Positions 57,171 to 64,000 of a stretch of 64,000 bases of DNA are shown piece by piece. Position 1 is the first letter of the stretch, and each line of letters starts with the position of its first letter. The notes beneath the pieces are model-generated. The model made no database searches, was not told where the DNA came from, and saw only the letters and a program-made list of their open reading frames with translations. The stretch lies in NCBI RefSeq assembly GCF_024298905.1, contig NZ_CP101154.1, forward strand, positions 2,356,001 to 2,420,000. The letters are read 5' to 3'. The DNA comes from Natronomonas marina. Its GTDB lineage: Archaea > Halobacteriota > Halobacteria > Halobacteriales > Haloarculaceae. Made by a program: the position numbers and the translations under genes.

Positions 57171-59600
57171 CTACCCGACCGGGTCGCCGACCCGCCAGGC
57201 GTCGATCACGTCCCGCAGCAGGCCCGTGTCGATGTCGCCGGCCCGCCAGTCGTCGATTGCATCCCGGAGGCCCTCAGTGCGAACGATATTCTCGTTGTCG
57301 GCGTAGTCTTCGATCGACGCGTCGGCGGATCCCTCGGCGAACGCGCCGAACGTCGAGAACGTCGTGATATTGGCGCTGATGCTCCGGTCGGTGGTGTCGA
57401 CGCTCGAGGCGGAGAGTTCGCTCCAGGCGCCCCCGTCGTAGCGCCACAGCGTCAGCGTTTCCTCGTCGACGCCCGTGGCGTCGGCCCCCTCGTAGTGGAG
57501 GTCGACGTCGAGGAACGCGCCGGTGGATGTGTTCCGGGCGTCGAAGTACCGGCCGATGCTCGCCGCGTCGGGGTTGTTCGGCGGCGCCGACATCTCGTCG
57601 ACGACGACCCCGCTGGCCTCGAACGACAGCGTCGCGTTCGTCGACGTTCCGGCCCCGACCGTGAACGCCGAGGCAGTGACGTTCGTCGTCGACGCCTCGA
57701 CCTCGATGGCCCCGGTTTCGGTCCCGGAGACCCGCACCGACTCGAGGCTCACGTTCGCGCTGTCCCCGCGGACGGTGACGGCGGAGTCGGCTCCGTGGGT
57801 GTTGTTCAGGATGGTGACGTTGTCGACCGTCGTGTCCCGCGTGTTCCGCAGGTCGACTGCGACGACCCGACCGTCGATGAAGCTGCTGGCGTCGTCGCCG
57901 TCCATCGGATTGTCGACGATTTCCAGTTCGCTGACTGACGCGTTGTCGACGCCGGTCAACCGTATCACGCGGATGGACGACTCCTCGTCGGAATCGTCGT
58001 GGCCCGTGACCGTGACCCCTCTGACGGTGGCCTCGCTGACGTCGTCGAGCACGAGCGCGCCGTCCTGGCCACCGACCGCGGTGACGTTGTCTATCGTGAC
58101 GTCGTCGGATTCGGCCGCCGACACCGAGGCCGCCGCGTCGTTGTCCGTTATCTCGGCGTCCGAGACGGTGACGTTCCGCGGCCGGTCGTCGAAGCCGCGT
58201 TCGATCCGGACGGTGCCGTTCTCGAGCGTCAGCGCCGAAATCGAGAGGTTCTGGTAGGAGCGAACCAGCACGTCCCCGGCCACGGTGTTGTTGGTCATCG
58301 AGAAGCCGTCGTACGTTTCCCCGGATTCGCCCTGGATTTCGACCGCCCGGGCGCCGGCCCGGACGGTGTTGTCGGCCAGCCGCTCCGGGTCGGCGTCGAC
58401 GATCTCGATGGCTCTGAACGAGGCGTCGATTTCGTTCCCGACCACGGCCGTCCCGGTCGCCCCCTCGATGTGGATCTTGCCGTCGTTGCTCTCGGTGAAC
58501 AGCCGGTTGTTCCGGACCGCGACGGCCGCGGAGTCGACTACCCGAATCCCGTCCGTCCGGTCGAGGTGGTTGTCTCGCACGGTCGAACCGTCGGCGTCCC
58601 CCCGAAGGACGACCCCGGCGTCGCCGGTCTTCCGTATCTCGTTGTCGGCGACGAGCGCGTTCGGCGTGCCGAGGTCGGTTCGCGAGAGTCGGATCCCCTC
58701 CCCGTCGACCCCGAGGACGGTGTTGTTCGTGACGACCGCACCGGTGGTGTTCCGAACCAGGATTCCCATCGGCGTGTCGAACTCTCCGGCTTCCTCGGTG
58801 TTGTTCCGGTCGTCGACCGTGTTGTTCGTGATCTCCACGCCCGGGGCGTCCCGAACCGAAATCGCCTGTCGCGTCCCGTCGGAACGCTCGATGTCGATGT
58901 CGGCGACGACCGCGGCCTCGACTTCCCGGACCGACACGACGACGTCGCTGGCCTCGTCGGTCGCCGTCACTCCGGTGACCCGGGCGTTCGCACCGCTCTC
59001 GTAGGATACGTCCGCGCCGCCGGTGGTGTTCTGCAGGTCGATATCCCGGACGACGACGTCCTCGGCGCCCCGAAGACTGACGGCATTCGACCAGCCCCTC
59101 GTGTCGACGTTTCGTACGGTGACGTTGTCCAGCCAGTTGTCGGGGTCGTCGGTCGCGGTGACCTGCGTCTCGTTGCGGACCAGAACCCCCCGGGTGTTGG
59201 CGACGCCCGAAACGCTGGTCCCGTCGATGGTGTGTCCCATCCCATCGAGGGTCACGCTGCTGGCGTTGATGACGATGCAGGCGTCGAAAATCTCCCACTC
59301 TCCCGGCTCCTCCGGTTCGATGTCCCCGCCGAGGTGGTAGCTCCCCGAGACGTTGAGTTGCGTACAGGAGGTGATTTCGGTCGAGTCCCCGTCGGCGGCC
59401 GCCGCGGTACCACCGACCCCCAAGAGGAGTGCTGCCGCGACCGCGACCGTGACCGCAGCGAGCAGCATCCGTCGACCGACCCGGTTTCCGGCCCGGGTCG
59501 CTCCGTTGGGACCTGTGACCGGTCGGTGCCGAGACCGCTCCGGTCGTCCGGGACCGGTCGGTGTGCGGCGACGAGATGTCGGTTCCGCATAGTCTGTCAT
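57171..59600 (-). CDS. Parallel beta-helix surface protein with dockerin-like end
   Basis: An 809-residue exported protein. Signal peptide core: about residues 44-68, after a long Arg/Pro-rich start, Tat-like in its Arg-Arg-Met context. Most of the protein is a right-handed parallel beta-helix of NosD/pectate-lyase type, with repeated Val-Ile-x-x-Asn-x-Val-x-Gly turns and very many N-glycosylation sequons. A beta-sandwich-like part follows (about 690-760), and the last 45 residues (Asp-Ala-Ile-Asp-Asp-Trp-Arg-Ala-Gly-Asp-Ile and Asp-Val-Ile-Asp-Ala-Trp-Arg-Val-Gly) form a duplicated dockerin-like helix pair typical of haloarchaeal surface proteins. Polysaccharide binding or cleavage is possible. 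Confidence 0.82.
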   Translation of the reverse strand: MTDYAEPTSRRRTPTGPGRPERSRHRPVTGPNGATRAGNRVGRRMLLAAVTVAVAAALLLGVGGTAAAADGDSTEITSCTQLNVSGSYHLGGDIEPEEPGEWEIFDACIVINASSVTLDGMGHTIDGTSVSGVANTRGVLVRNETQVTATDDPDNWLDNVTVRNVDTRGWSNAVSLRGAEDVVVRDIDLQNTTGGADVSYESGANARVTGVTATDEASDVVVSVREVEAAVVADIDIERSDGTRQAISVRDAPGVEITNNTVDDRNNTEEAGEFDTPMGILVRNTTGAVVTNNTVLGVDGEGIRLSRTDLGTPNALVADNEIRKTGDAGVVLRGDADGSTVRDNHLDRTDGIRVVDSAAVAVRNNRLFTESNDGKIHIEGATGTAVVGNEIDASFRAIEIVDADPERLADNTVRAGARAVEIQGESGETYDGFSMTNNTVAGDVLVRSYQNLSISALTLENGTVRIERGFDDRPRNVTVSDAEITDNDAAASVSAAESDDVTIDNVTAVGGQDGALVLDDVSEATVRGVTVTGHDDSDEESSIRVIRLTGVDNASVSELEIVDNPMDGDDASSFIDGRVVAVDLRNTRDTTVDNVTILNNTHGADSAVTVRGDSANVSLESVRVSGTETGAIEVEASTTNVTASAFTVGAGTSTNATLSFEASGVVVDEMSAPPNNPDAASIGRYFDARNTSTGAFLDVDLHYEGADATGVDEETLTLWRYDGGAWSELSASSVDTTDRSISANITTFSTFGAFAEGSADASIEDYADNENIVRTEGLRDAIDDWRAGDIDTGLLRDVIDAWRVGDPVG

Positions 59601-60145
59601 GCGGTACTATCATTAAAACTGGTATTTTAATGTTACTACAGGGGTTTTTTGATACACCGTGACGGGTGTTCAACCTGTAGATTGAAGACCGGATTTTCTC
59701 CCTCACTTCCCCCATTCTGTTGACGATTTGGGCGGTACTATCCGTCCGGTGCGCCGGGCCGACCACCCCGTGTGGCGTCTCGACATCTCGAACTCCTGTC
59801 CGTTCCCCGCCGTGTATTCACACGCTACGAAGAACGTTTATCGCAACTAACAGAACGACCGAAGGCGAGACGTCTATACTACCGCAATCGCCACTGTCGG
59901 TCACGACGGGAGTGCCCCAGCGCCCGTTCATCCATCGAACGAAAGGATGAATCTTGCGTTCGACCGGGGCTCTGACCCGCCGCACTCATTCGGATTTGGC
60001 CCCGAAACCCCGACATGGGCGCTGCAGGCCTCAGTCATTAGGCGTGATAACCCTTCATTTTGGCCGATTGAGTTGCTGTAGTCGAAGATCTGTGATAGGC
60101 AGTAACCGGGACTCATGGGGTTCGCTGACTCGGAGAAGACCAACT
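59601..60145. other. Intergenic region before the integrase
   Basis: A 545-base gap. It holds the dyad at 59611-59632, an 11-base direct repeat GCGGTACTATC (59601-59611 and 59732-59742), and a 7-bp inverted repeat TTCATCC (59927-59933) / GGATGAA (59945-59951). No tRNA and no supported ORF. The integrase attachment site could lie here, but I cannot identify a core. Confidence 0.4.
59611..59632. promoter_or_regulatory. Perfect dyad upstream of the beta-helix gene
   Basis: CATTAAAA (59611-59618) and TTTTAATG (59625-59632) form a perfect 8-bp inverted repeat with a 6-base spacer, 11 bases upstream of the ATG at 59600. Its AT core can also be the TATA box. A dimeric repressor covering the promoter is a natural reading. 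Confidence 0.5.
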
Positions 60146-61156
60146 ATGAGTCTCGAACCAATCGAACCGGAAGCAGCGCTTGAACTGTTTCTCAAAGACA
60201 AGGAGGCTGAGCTTGCAGATGCCTCGATCAAGGGGCACGACTACCGGCTTCGGCACTTCGTCCGCTGGTGCCACGAGCAAGGCATCGAGAATCTCAACAC
60301 GCTCACCGGCCGGCAGCTCCACGAGTACCGGCTCTGGCGGCGTGACGACGGTGACCTGAACAAGGTCAGCGAGAAGACGCAGATGGACTCCCTTCGCTCG
60401 TTCGTCCGCTGGTTAGAAGCCGTGGACGGCGTCGAACAGGATCTCAGCGAGAAGGTGTTGTCCCCGACGATCACTGCGGACGAGAACTCCCGGGACGTGA
60501 TGCTCGATAGCGACCACGCGTCCTCGGTGCTCTCCCACCTAGAGAAGTACGAGTACGCTGGTCCACAGCACGTCGCGCTCACGTTGATGTGGCACACGAT
60601 GATGCGAGTTGGTGGCGTTCACGCGATGGATGTCGACGACTACAACGCAGACGAGCAGTACGTGAAAGTTCGGCATCGGCCGGACACCGACACGCCGATC
60701 AAGAACAAGGGCGATGGTGAGCGACTCGTCGCCCTCTCGGACGACATCTGCGAGCTGCTCAACGACTGGATAACCAACAAGCGACCCGATGTGACCGACG
60801 ATCACGGCAGAGAGCCGTTACTGGCCTCTCGTGAAGGACGACTACAGAAGACGACGCTCCGAATGTACGTGTACCGGTGGACGCGTCCCTGTTCCTATGG
60901 GGACGAGTGTCCGCACGACCGCGACCCGGATGACTGCGAGGCAAACACGCGGGATGCCGCTTCGAAGTGTCCATCGAGTGTGAGCCCGCACGCCATCCGT
61001 CGTGGAAGCATCACGCACAGCCTGAACAGCGACATGCCAGACAAGGTCGTTAGCGACCGGGCAAATGTCAGCCCGAAGGTTATTGAGCAGCACTACGACC
61101 GCCGTACTGAGCAGGAACGGATGGAACAACGGAGGGATTACTTGGACAATCTGTAA
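60146..61156 (+). CDS. Tyrosine recombinase/integrase with inserted Cys cluster
   Basis: A 336-residue XerC/D-type recombinase. The N-terminal SAM-like core-binding domain covers about 1-105. Catalytic residues: Arg154 in Met-Met-Arg-Val-Gly-Gly, His282-x-x-Arg285 in His-Ala-Ile-Arg-Arg-Gly, His/Lys positions between, and Tyr317 in Gln-His-Tyr-Asp-Arg-Arg. Between Arg and His-x-x-Arg is a Cys cluster (Cys249, Cys255, Cys264, Cys275) that probably binds zinc. It opens a region of lower GC content with unrelated genes, so it is probably the integrase of a haloarchaeal provirus or integrative element. No tRNA lies beside it. Confidence 0.88.
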   Translation: MSLEPIEPEAALELFLKDKEAELADASIKGHDYRLRHFVRWCHEQGIENLNTLTGRQLHEYRLWRRDDGDLNKVSEKTQMDSLRSFVRWLEAVDGVEQDLSEKVLSPTITADENSRDVMLDSDHASSVLSHLEKYEYAGPQHVALTLMWHTMMRVGGVHAMDVDDYNADEQYVKVRHRPDTDTPIKNKGDGERLVALSDDICELLNDWITNKRPDVTDDHGREPLLASREGRLQKTTLRMYVYRWTRPCSYGDECPHDRDPDDCEANTRDAASKCPSSVSPHAIRRGSITHSLNSDMPDKVVSDRANVSPKVIEQHYDRRTEQERMEQRRDYLDNL

Positions 61157-61303
61157 TCCGTCTCCACAGAACCATCGTAGAATCGGCTGAAGAACTCTTT
61201 TTAATATTATTTGACGGTCGTCTTCATTGGAACCCACGAGCAGTGATCGGCTTCGACATCACGATGTAAGATACTATTATCGGACAGAATGCATGTGGGG
61301 CGT

Positions 61304-61469
61304 ATGGACAAAGACGACATTGAGAAGTGGAGCAAACGGTACGATGACGAATATGAACAACGACTACAGGCCATCCAGGATGACCTCTCTTCTGCGCTCT
61401 ATGATCGAGGCTATTTGACTCAAGACGAAGTTGTAGATGCTATCCGATGGAAATTAGCAGATTGGGCGA
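61304..61469 (+). pseudogene. 5' fragment of a helix-hairpin-helix gene split by a TnpB element
   Basis: The first 55 codons of an acidic protein (Met-Asp-Lys-Asp-Asp-Ile-Glu-Lys-Trp, ending Trp-Lys-Leu-Ala-Asp-Trp-Ala). The reading frame then runs into the left end of the insertion and stops at 61522. Joining base 61469 to 62882 continues the frame into the second fragment at 62884-63258, giving one open 180-codon gene. The unsplit gene looks like a glycosylase-like HhH protein. Confidence 0.7.
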
Positions 61470-61583
61470 GAAGCCCCCACCCTCAAGGAGCGACCGGATG
61501 GGAGCGAGTAGGGTGGGGATGAATCGCCCTGCGAGGGATGCTTATCTTTAAGTTTCTACAGGTGGATAATCGAGGTACGGCGC

Positions 61584-62852
61584 ATGGATTACGCACTCAA
61601 GTATCGGTTGTTTCCTGACAGTCAGCAGCGGGAGCAACTGGACTGGGTGCGTGACACCGTGCGACAACTCTACAACCACAGTCTGTACCGCTACAACCGG
61701 ATACCCGAAACCGAGGGCACTGTCAAACAGCGCGTCACACAGGTCAGAGATGAGATCCCCGATTTGAAAGACTGGTGGACTGATCTGACGAACATCTACT
61801 CGACAGTCCTTCAACAGGCTGTTGAGCAGATTGCCACCAACATCGAAAACCTCGGGAAACTCAAGCAGAAAGGCTACTCGGTTGGGTCGTTAAACTGGAA
61901 AGCGCCACAGGAGTATCGGAGTTTCACGTATCGCCAACGGGGTTTCGAACTCGATGAGAAGAGTGGCCCCAATGGACGTGGACTCCTGACACTCAAGAAA
62001 GTCAACGGCGACACCATCGACGTTCCGATACGGCTCCATCGACCACTCCCAGACGACGTTGACGTGAAACACGTCACGGTCAAAAAAGACCAGACGGGTG
62101 CATGGTATGCCTGCCTCAACATTGAAGAAGGCGCACCTGAGAAACCGGCCCCCGACGAGATTGACACCGAGGATACTGTCGGGTTGGACCTCGGCATCAC
62201 GAACTTCATCCATGACTCTGATGGACGCCAAATCAGTCGTCTCGACTTATCCAGTGACCGTGAACGCTTGGAGCGGGAACAACGGAAGCTCTCCCGGAAA
62301 GAACACCGGTCGAACAACTGGGAAAAACAGCGACAGACGGTGGCTGAAGTGCATAAGCGGATGCGGCAGAAGAAACTGGACTTCAAGCATAAGGTTGCGG
62401 CGTTCTACACCAGCGAGTTCGACGCTGTGTTTGTGGAAGACCTCAACGTGAAGTCACTGCTTGAAGACGACAAGAACGGTCGGAACACCCACGAAATTGG
62501 ATGGCGAGCCTTCATCACTATTCTCAAACACCACGGTAACAAGCGTGGGTGTCACGTCGTGGAAGTTGACCCGGAAGACACGACGAAAGAATGCAATCAG
62601 TGTGGTGTGAAAACCGAGAAGCCGTTGTGGGTCCGGGAACACTCATGCCCGAGTTGCGGTTTTGAAACCGACCGTGACTATAATGCCGCGTTGAACGTCT
62701 GGGAACGGGGCTTGCGGAAGCTAGGAGTGGTTCACTCCGAAGCAACGCCTGCGGAGACTGGAACCGCTGTGGACACGGATGCCATCCATGAAGTGTCTGC
62801 AAGTTCCGTCGTGGAAACAGGAAGCCCCTGCCTCAAGGAACGAACGGCATAG
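61584..62852 (+). CDS. tnpB: TnpB RNA-guided endonuclease
   Basis: A 422-residue TnpB. RuvC-like residues: Asp202 in Gly-Leu-Asp-Leu-Gly-Ile, Glu285 in Val-Phe-Val-Glu-Asp-Leu-Asn, and Asp365 in Asp-Arg-Asp-Tyr-Asn-Ala-Ala; the zinc finger is Cys337, Cys340, Cys355, Cys358. The catalytic set is complete, so the protein should be an active nuclease guided by the element's omega RNA. The last 28 codons run through the right-end hairpin (Gly-Ser-Pro-Cys-Leu-Lys-Glu-Arg-Thr-Ala), as in other TnpB genes whose 3' end overlaps the RNA. The upstream AT-rich CTTATCTTTAAG patch near 61540 may be the promoter. Confidence 0.92.
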   Translation: MDYALKYRLFPDSQQREQLDWVRDTVRQLYNHSLYRYNRIPETEGTVKQRVTQVRDEIPDLKDWWTDLTNIYSTVLQQAVEQIATNIENLGKLKQKGYSVGSLNWKAPQEYRSFTYRQRGFELDEKSGPNGRGLLTLKKVNGDTIDVPIRLHRPLPDDVDVKHVTVKKDQTGAWYACLNIEEGAPEKPAPDEIDTEDTVGLDLGITNFIHDSDGRQISRLDLSSDRERLEREQRKLSRKEHRSNNWEKQRQTVAEVHKRMRQKKLDFKHKVAAFYTSEFDAVFVEDLNVKSLLEDDKNGRNTHEIGWRAFITILKHHGNKRGCHVVEVDPEDTTKECNQCGVKTEKPLWVREHSCPSCGFETDRDYNAALNVWERGLRKLGVVHSEATPAETGTAVDTDAIHEVSASSVVETGSPCLKERTA

Positions 62853-62881
62853 CCGTGAGTGAGTAGGCAGGGGTAGTTCAC
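62760..62881 (+). ncRNA. Predicted TnpB omega RNA scaffold
   Basis: TnpB elements express a guide RNA from the 3' end of tnpB through the right end. Here the two nested stems at 62825-62873 (9 bp and 5 bp) and the end sequence to 62881 make a plausible scaffold. The guide would be the flanking bases from 62882, starting ACGCCCAAGGCGG, within the split host gene. The 5' limit is arbitrary. Confidence 0.45.
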
Positions 62882-63258
62882 ACGCCCAAGGCGGTCGCCG
62901 GAGTGGGAATATCGAAAAAGTCCGCAAGCTTCCGGAAGCGTTTGTCGAAAAGGTGACCGAAACGGCACTACTCGTGGAGGATCCGAAGGTACAAGCTAGC
63001 ACTCTTAACTCCATTCCGGGCGTCGGGGCTGCAACCGCGAGTGCCATCCTCACGTTCTACGATCCGGAGAATTACGCAGTCGGAGACCGATATCTCATGG
63101 ACGAGTTTCTTGATAGAGACCGAACAATGGGCATTGCCGACTACCCAAAGATCCTCCAGGCATTACAGGATCGAAACCCAGGAGGCTACGACCTCCGGAC
63201 CGTTGAGAAAGCCTACTGGAAGAGATACACGGTTGAAAACGACGTCGGGAATTGGTAG
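62882..63258 (+). pseudogene. 3' fragment of the split helix-hairpin-helix gene
   Basis: The remainder of the interrupted gene in frame with 61304: Asn-Ile-Glu-Lys-Val-Arg-Lys-Leu-Pro then a helix-hairpin-helix Ile-Pro-Gly-Val-Gly-Ala-Ala-Thr-Ala-Ser-Ala-Ile-Leu-Thr and Asp-Pro-Glu-Asn-Tyr-Ala-Val-Gly-Asp-Arg, ending Glu-Asn-Asp-Val-Gly-Asn-Trp. The HhH and the Pro/Asp turn resemble DNA glycosylase-type folds. Alone, an internal GTG at 62953 could begin a 101-residue product, but this is probably not a natural gene. Confidence 0.72.
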
Positions 63259-63317
63259 CTGTGGCACTCATTTTGGCCAGTCGCTAATATTTAGACTGTG
63301 CGCTCGTACGTCCCGGT

Positions 63318-63665
63318 ATGGATTCTGCCAAGGAGTATCGTGTTCAAGAGAATACGGAGGTTCCAGCTCACCCATCGGTTGATACGGTCATCAGTCGGGC
63401 GTTAGAACGAGCTGCTGATCCGCGACCGACCGATCATCCAAACGGTCATTTCGATCGGTACATCAGGGATGCTCTCGACCGATTTGGTGAAGAGGACGTG
63501 GTCAACTGTATCCGTCTTACCCTTGTTGACGGCTATACGCACCGAATGGCAGGCACGGCTGCCTTCGGTGAGGAGGACTATGTCTGGGGAATCAACGTTG
63601 GTGTCGCAGCAACCGCCTACCTTCGAGAACTTCTCCAGGAGCGGGAAACGGCCCGTAATTCCTGA
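63318..63665 (+). CDS. Unknown protein in the accessory region
   Basis: A 115-residue soluble protein with acidic and basic helices (Arg-Ala-Leu-Glu-Arg-Ala-Ala-Asp near residue 27, Gly-Glu-Glu-Asp-Val-Val-Asn-Cys-Ile-Arg) and no membrane segment. I do not recognise a domain. Start ATG 63318. It ends 5 bases before the convergent winged-helix gene. Confidence 0.55.
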   Translation: MDSAKEYRVQENTEVPAHPSVDTVISRALERAADPRPTDHPNGHFDRYIRDALDRFGEEDVVNCIRLTLVDGYTHRMAGTAAFGEEDYVWGINVGVAATAYLRELLQERETARNS

Positions 63666-63667
63666 AT

Positions 63668-64000
63668 TTATTCGTTAAACGCATCGCGCTTCCCCGTATC
63701 AATGAACCCTGAGTCGGTCTGTTCGACGTACCCGTACGTTTCGAGTTGCTCTAACTGCTCTACAACGTGACTCCGATCGAGACCGCGCTCTTCGGCAATC
63801 GCCTCGACCGACATCGGCTCGTCCTCACTCAACACGAGTCTGACTTCCAACTCGTCCATATACTGCGCGTAGTACTCATCGACAACGCCTTCGAGCGGTG
63901 TTTGTACCTCGTATTGGTCGTACAAAGTATCGAGCGATTCGCGGATGTGCGTCGTGAATTGCTTTCCATCTAATAACTCGATTTGCGCTGCGATTTCACG
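63668..64000 (-). CDS. Winged-helix/HTH protein, 5' end beyond the window
   Basis: The frame is open from base 64000 (minus strand) through stop at 63668-63670, so this is the last 110 codons of a longer gene. The visible part begins with a helical segment (Ile-Ala-Ala-Gln-Ile-Glu-Leu-Leu), continues with Glu-Tyr-Tyr-Ala-Gln-Tyr, then a helix-turn-helix: Met-Ser-Val-Glu-Ala-Ile-Ala-Glu-Glu-Arg-Gly-Leu-Asp-Arg-Ser-His-Val-Val-Glu-Gln. This is the pattern of a regulator that would fit an integrated element. Its partner sites are not visible. Confidence 0.65.
   Translation of the reverse strand, partial: REIAAQIELLDGKQFTTHIRESLDTLYDQYEVQTPLEGVVDEYYAQYMDELEVRLVLSEDEPMSVEAIAEERGLDRSHVVEQLEQLETYGYVEQTDSGFIDTGKRDAFNE

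Larger units (their letters stand above)
61470..62881 (+). mobile_element. IS200/IS605-group TnpB-only element (IS1341 type)
   Basis: A 1412-base insertion holding tnpB but no tnpA. Left end: hairpin CCCCACCCT (61475-61483) / AGGGTGGGG (61510-61518). Right end: hairpin CCCCTGCCT (62825-62833) / AGGCAGGGG (62865-62873) with an inner stem ACGGC/GCCGT (62844-62848 and 62852-62856), then GTAGTTCAC. Removing 61470-62881 exactly restores the frame of the interrupted gene, which fixes the ends independently. No target duplication is expected for this group. It needs a TnpA in trans to move. Confidence 0.8.

Noticed and set aside
59601-59742. The repeated 11-mer GCGGTACTATC as an integrase att core
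   Set aside because: Both copies are on the same side of the integrase and 131 bases apart. A true pair would flank the element; chance is also possible.
62953-63258. An independent 101-residue gene starting at GTG 62953
   Set aside because: The frame continues upstream to the end of the TnpB element and joins the left fragment, so it is better read as half of one broken gene.

Overview
This window is a piece of a haloarchaeal (class Halobacteria) chromosome. The evidence is its high GC, strongly acidic proteins, TATA/BRE promoters often sitting where a leaderless transcript would start at the ATG, and archaeal gene types: a complete bacteriorhodopsin, archaeal DnaG, archaeal-type valS, an intron-containing tRNA-Met(CAT), a two-domain CDC48-type ATPase, an AhbA-AhbB-like haem protein, a haloarchaeal B12-dependent ribonucleotide reductase with two inteins, and N-glycosylation-sequon-rich secreted proteins. 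The genus cannot be fixed from the sequence alone.

Layout. 1-3.5 kb: end of an SCP2-like protein, an MTH865-family protein, an orphan response regulator, pdxS and a DUF1405 membrane protein. 3.7-5.8 kb: two related secreted proteins flanking a membrane-anchored winged-helix protein, with a helically phased palindromic operator in the divergent promoter. 5.9-11.7 kb: a DUF6293/CARF-like regulator, a membrane protein translationally coupled to valS, and a DJ-1 family protein. 11.8-15.9 kb: bacteriorhodopsin, small membrane proteins and a CDC48-like ATPase with a degenerate first module. 15.9-24.4 kb: SSS transporter with DUF3311 partner, tRNA-binding protein, dnaG, GNAT, DUF92, two cis-prenyltransferase homologues (one non-catalytic), a cold-shock protein. 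24.4-27.5 kb: siroheme/haem operon (ahbAB, siroheme synthase, hemA). 27.5-40.4 kb: housekeeping and unknown genes, an RNase H-like protein, CBS protein, transporter, aldo-keto reductase, SDR, penicillin-binding-like hydrolase, flavin reductase, tRNA-Met. 40.4-45.9 kb: nrdJ with two homing-endonuclease inteins. 46.4-50.2 kb: the trpDFEG operon with a TGTACA-type operator. 50.3-59.6 kb: secreted and surface proteins, tRNA-Val, a haloalkane-dehalogenase-like enzyme, a second SDR, a half-size lycopene-cyclase-domain protein, a CBS-HPF-like fusion and a parallel beta-helix surface protein.

60.1-64 kb is accessory DNA of visibly lower GC: a tyrosine integrase with an inserted Cys cluster, a helix-hairpin-helix gene split by a TnpB (IS1341-type) element, an unknown gene and a truncated winged-helix gene. 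It looks like the edge of an integrated element that continues past the window.

The strongest candidates for something underdescribed are: (1) the 21.4-23.4 kb pair of cis-prenyltransferase homologues, where the short partner has lost the catalytic Asp motif but ends in R-x-G, the arrangement of the eukaryotic DHDDS/NgBR heteromer; (2) the secreted/winged-helix trio at 3.7-5.8 kb with its operator; (3) the CBS-HPF fusion; (4) the TnpB insertion whose removal restores one 180-codon reading frame.
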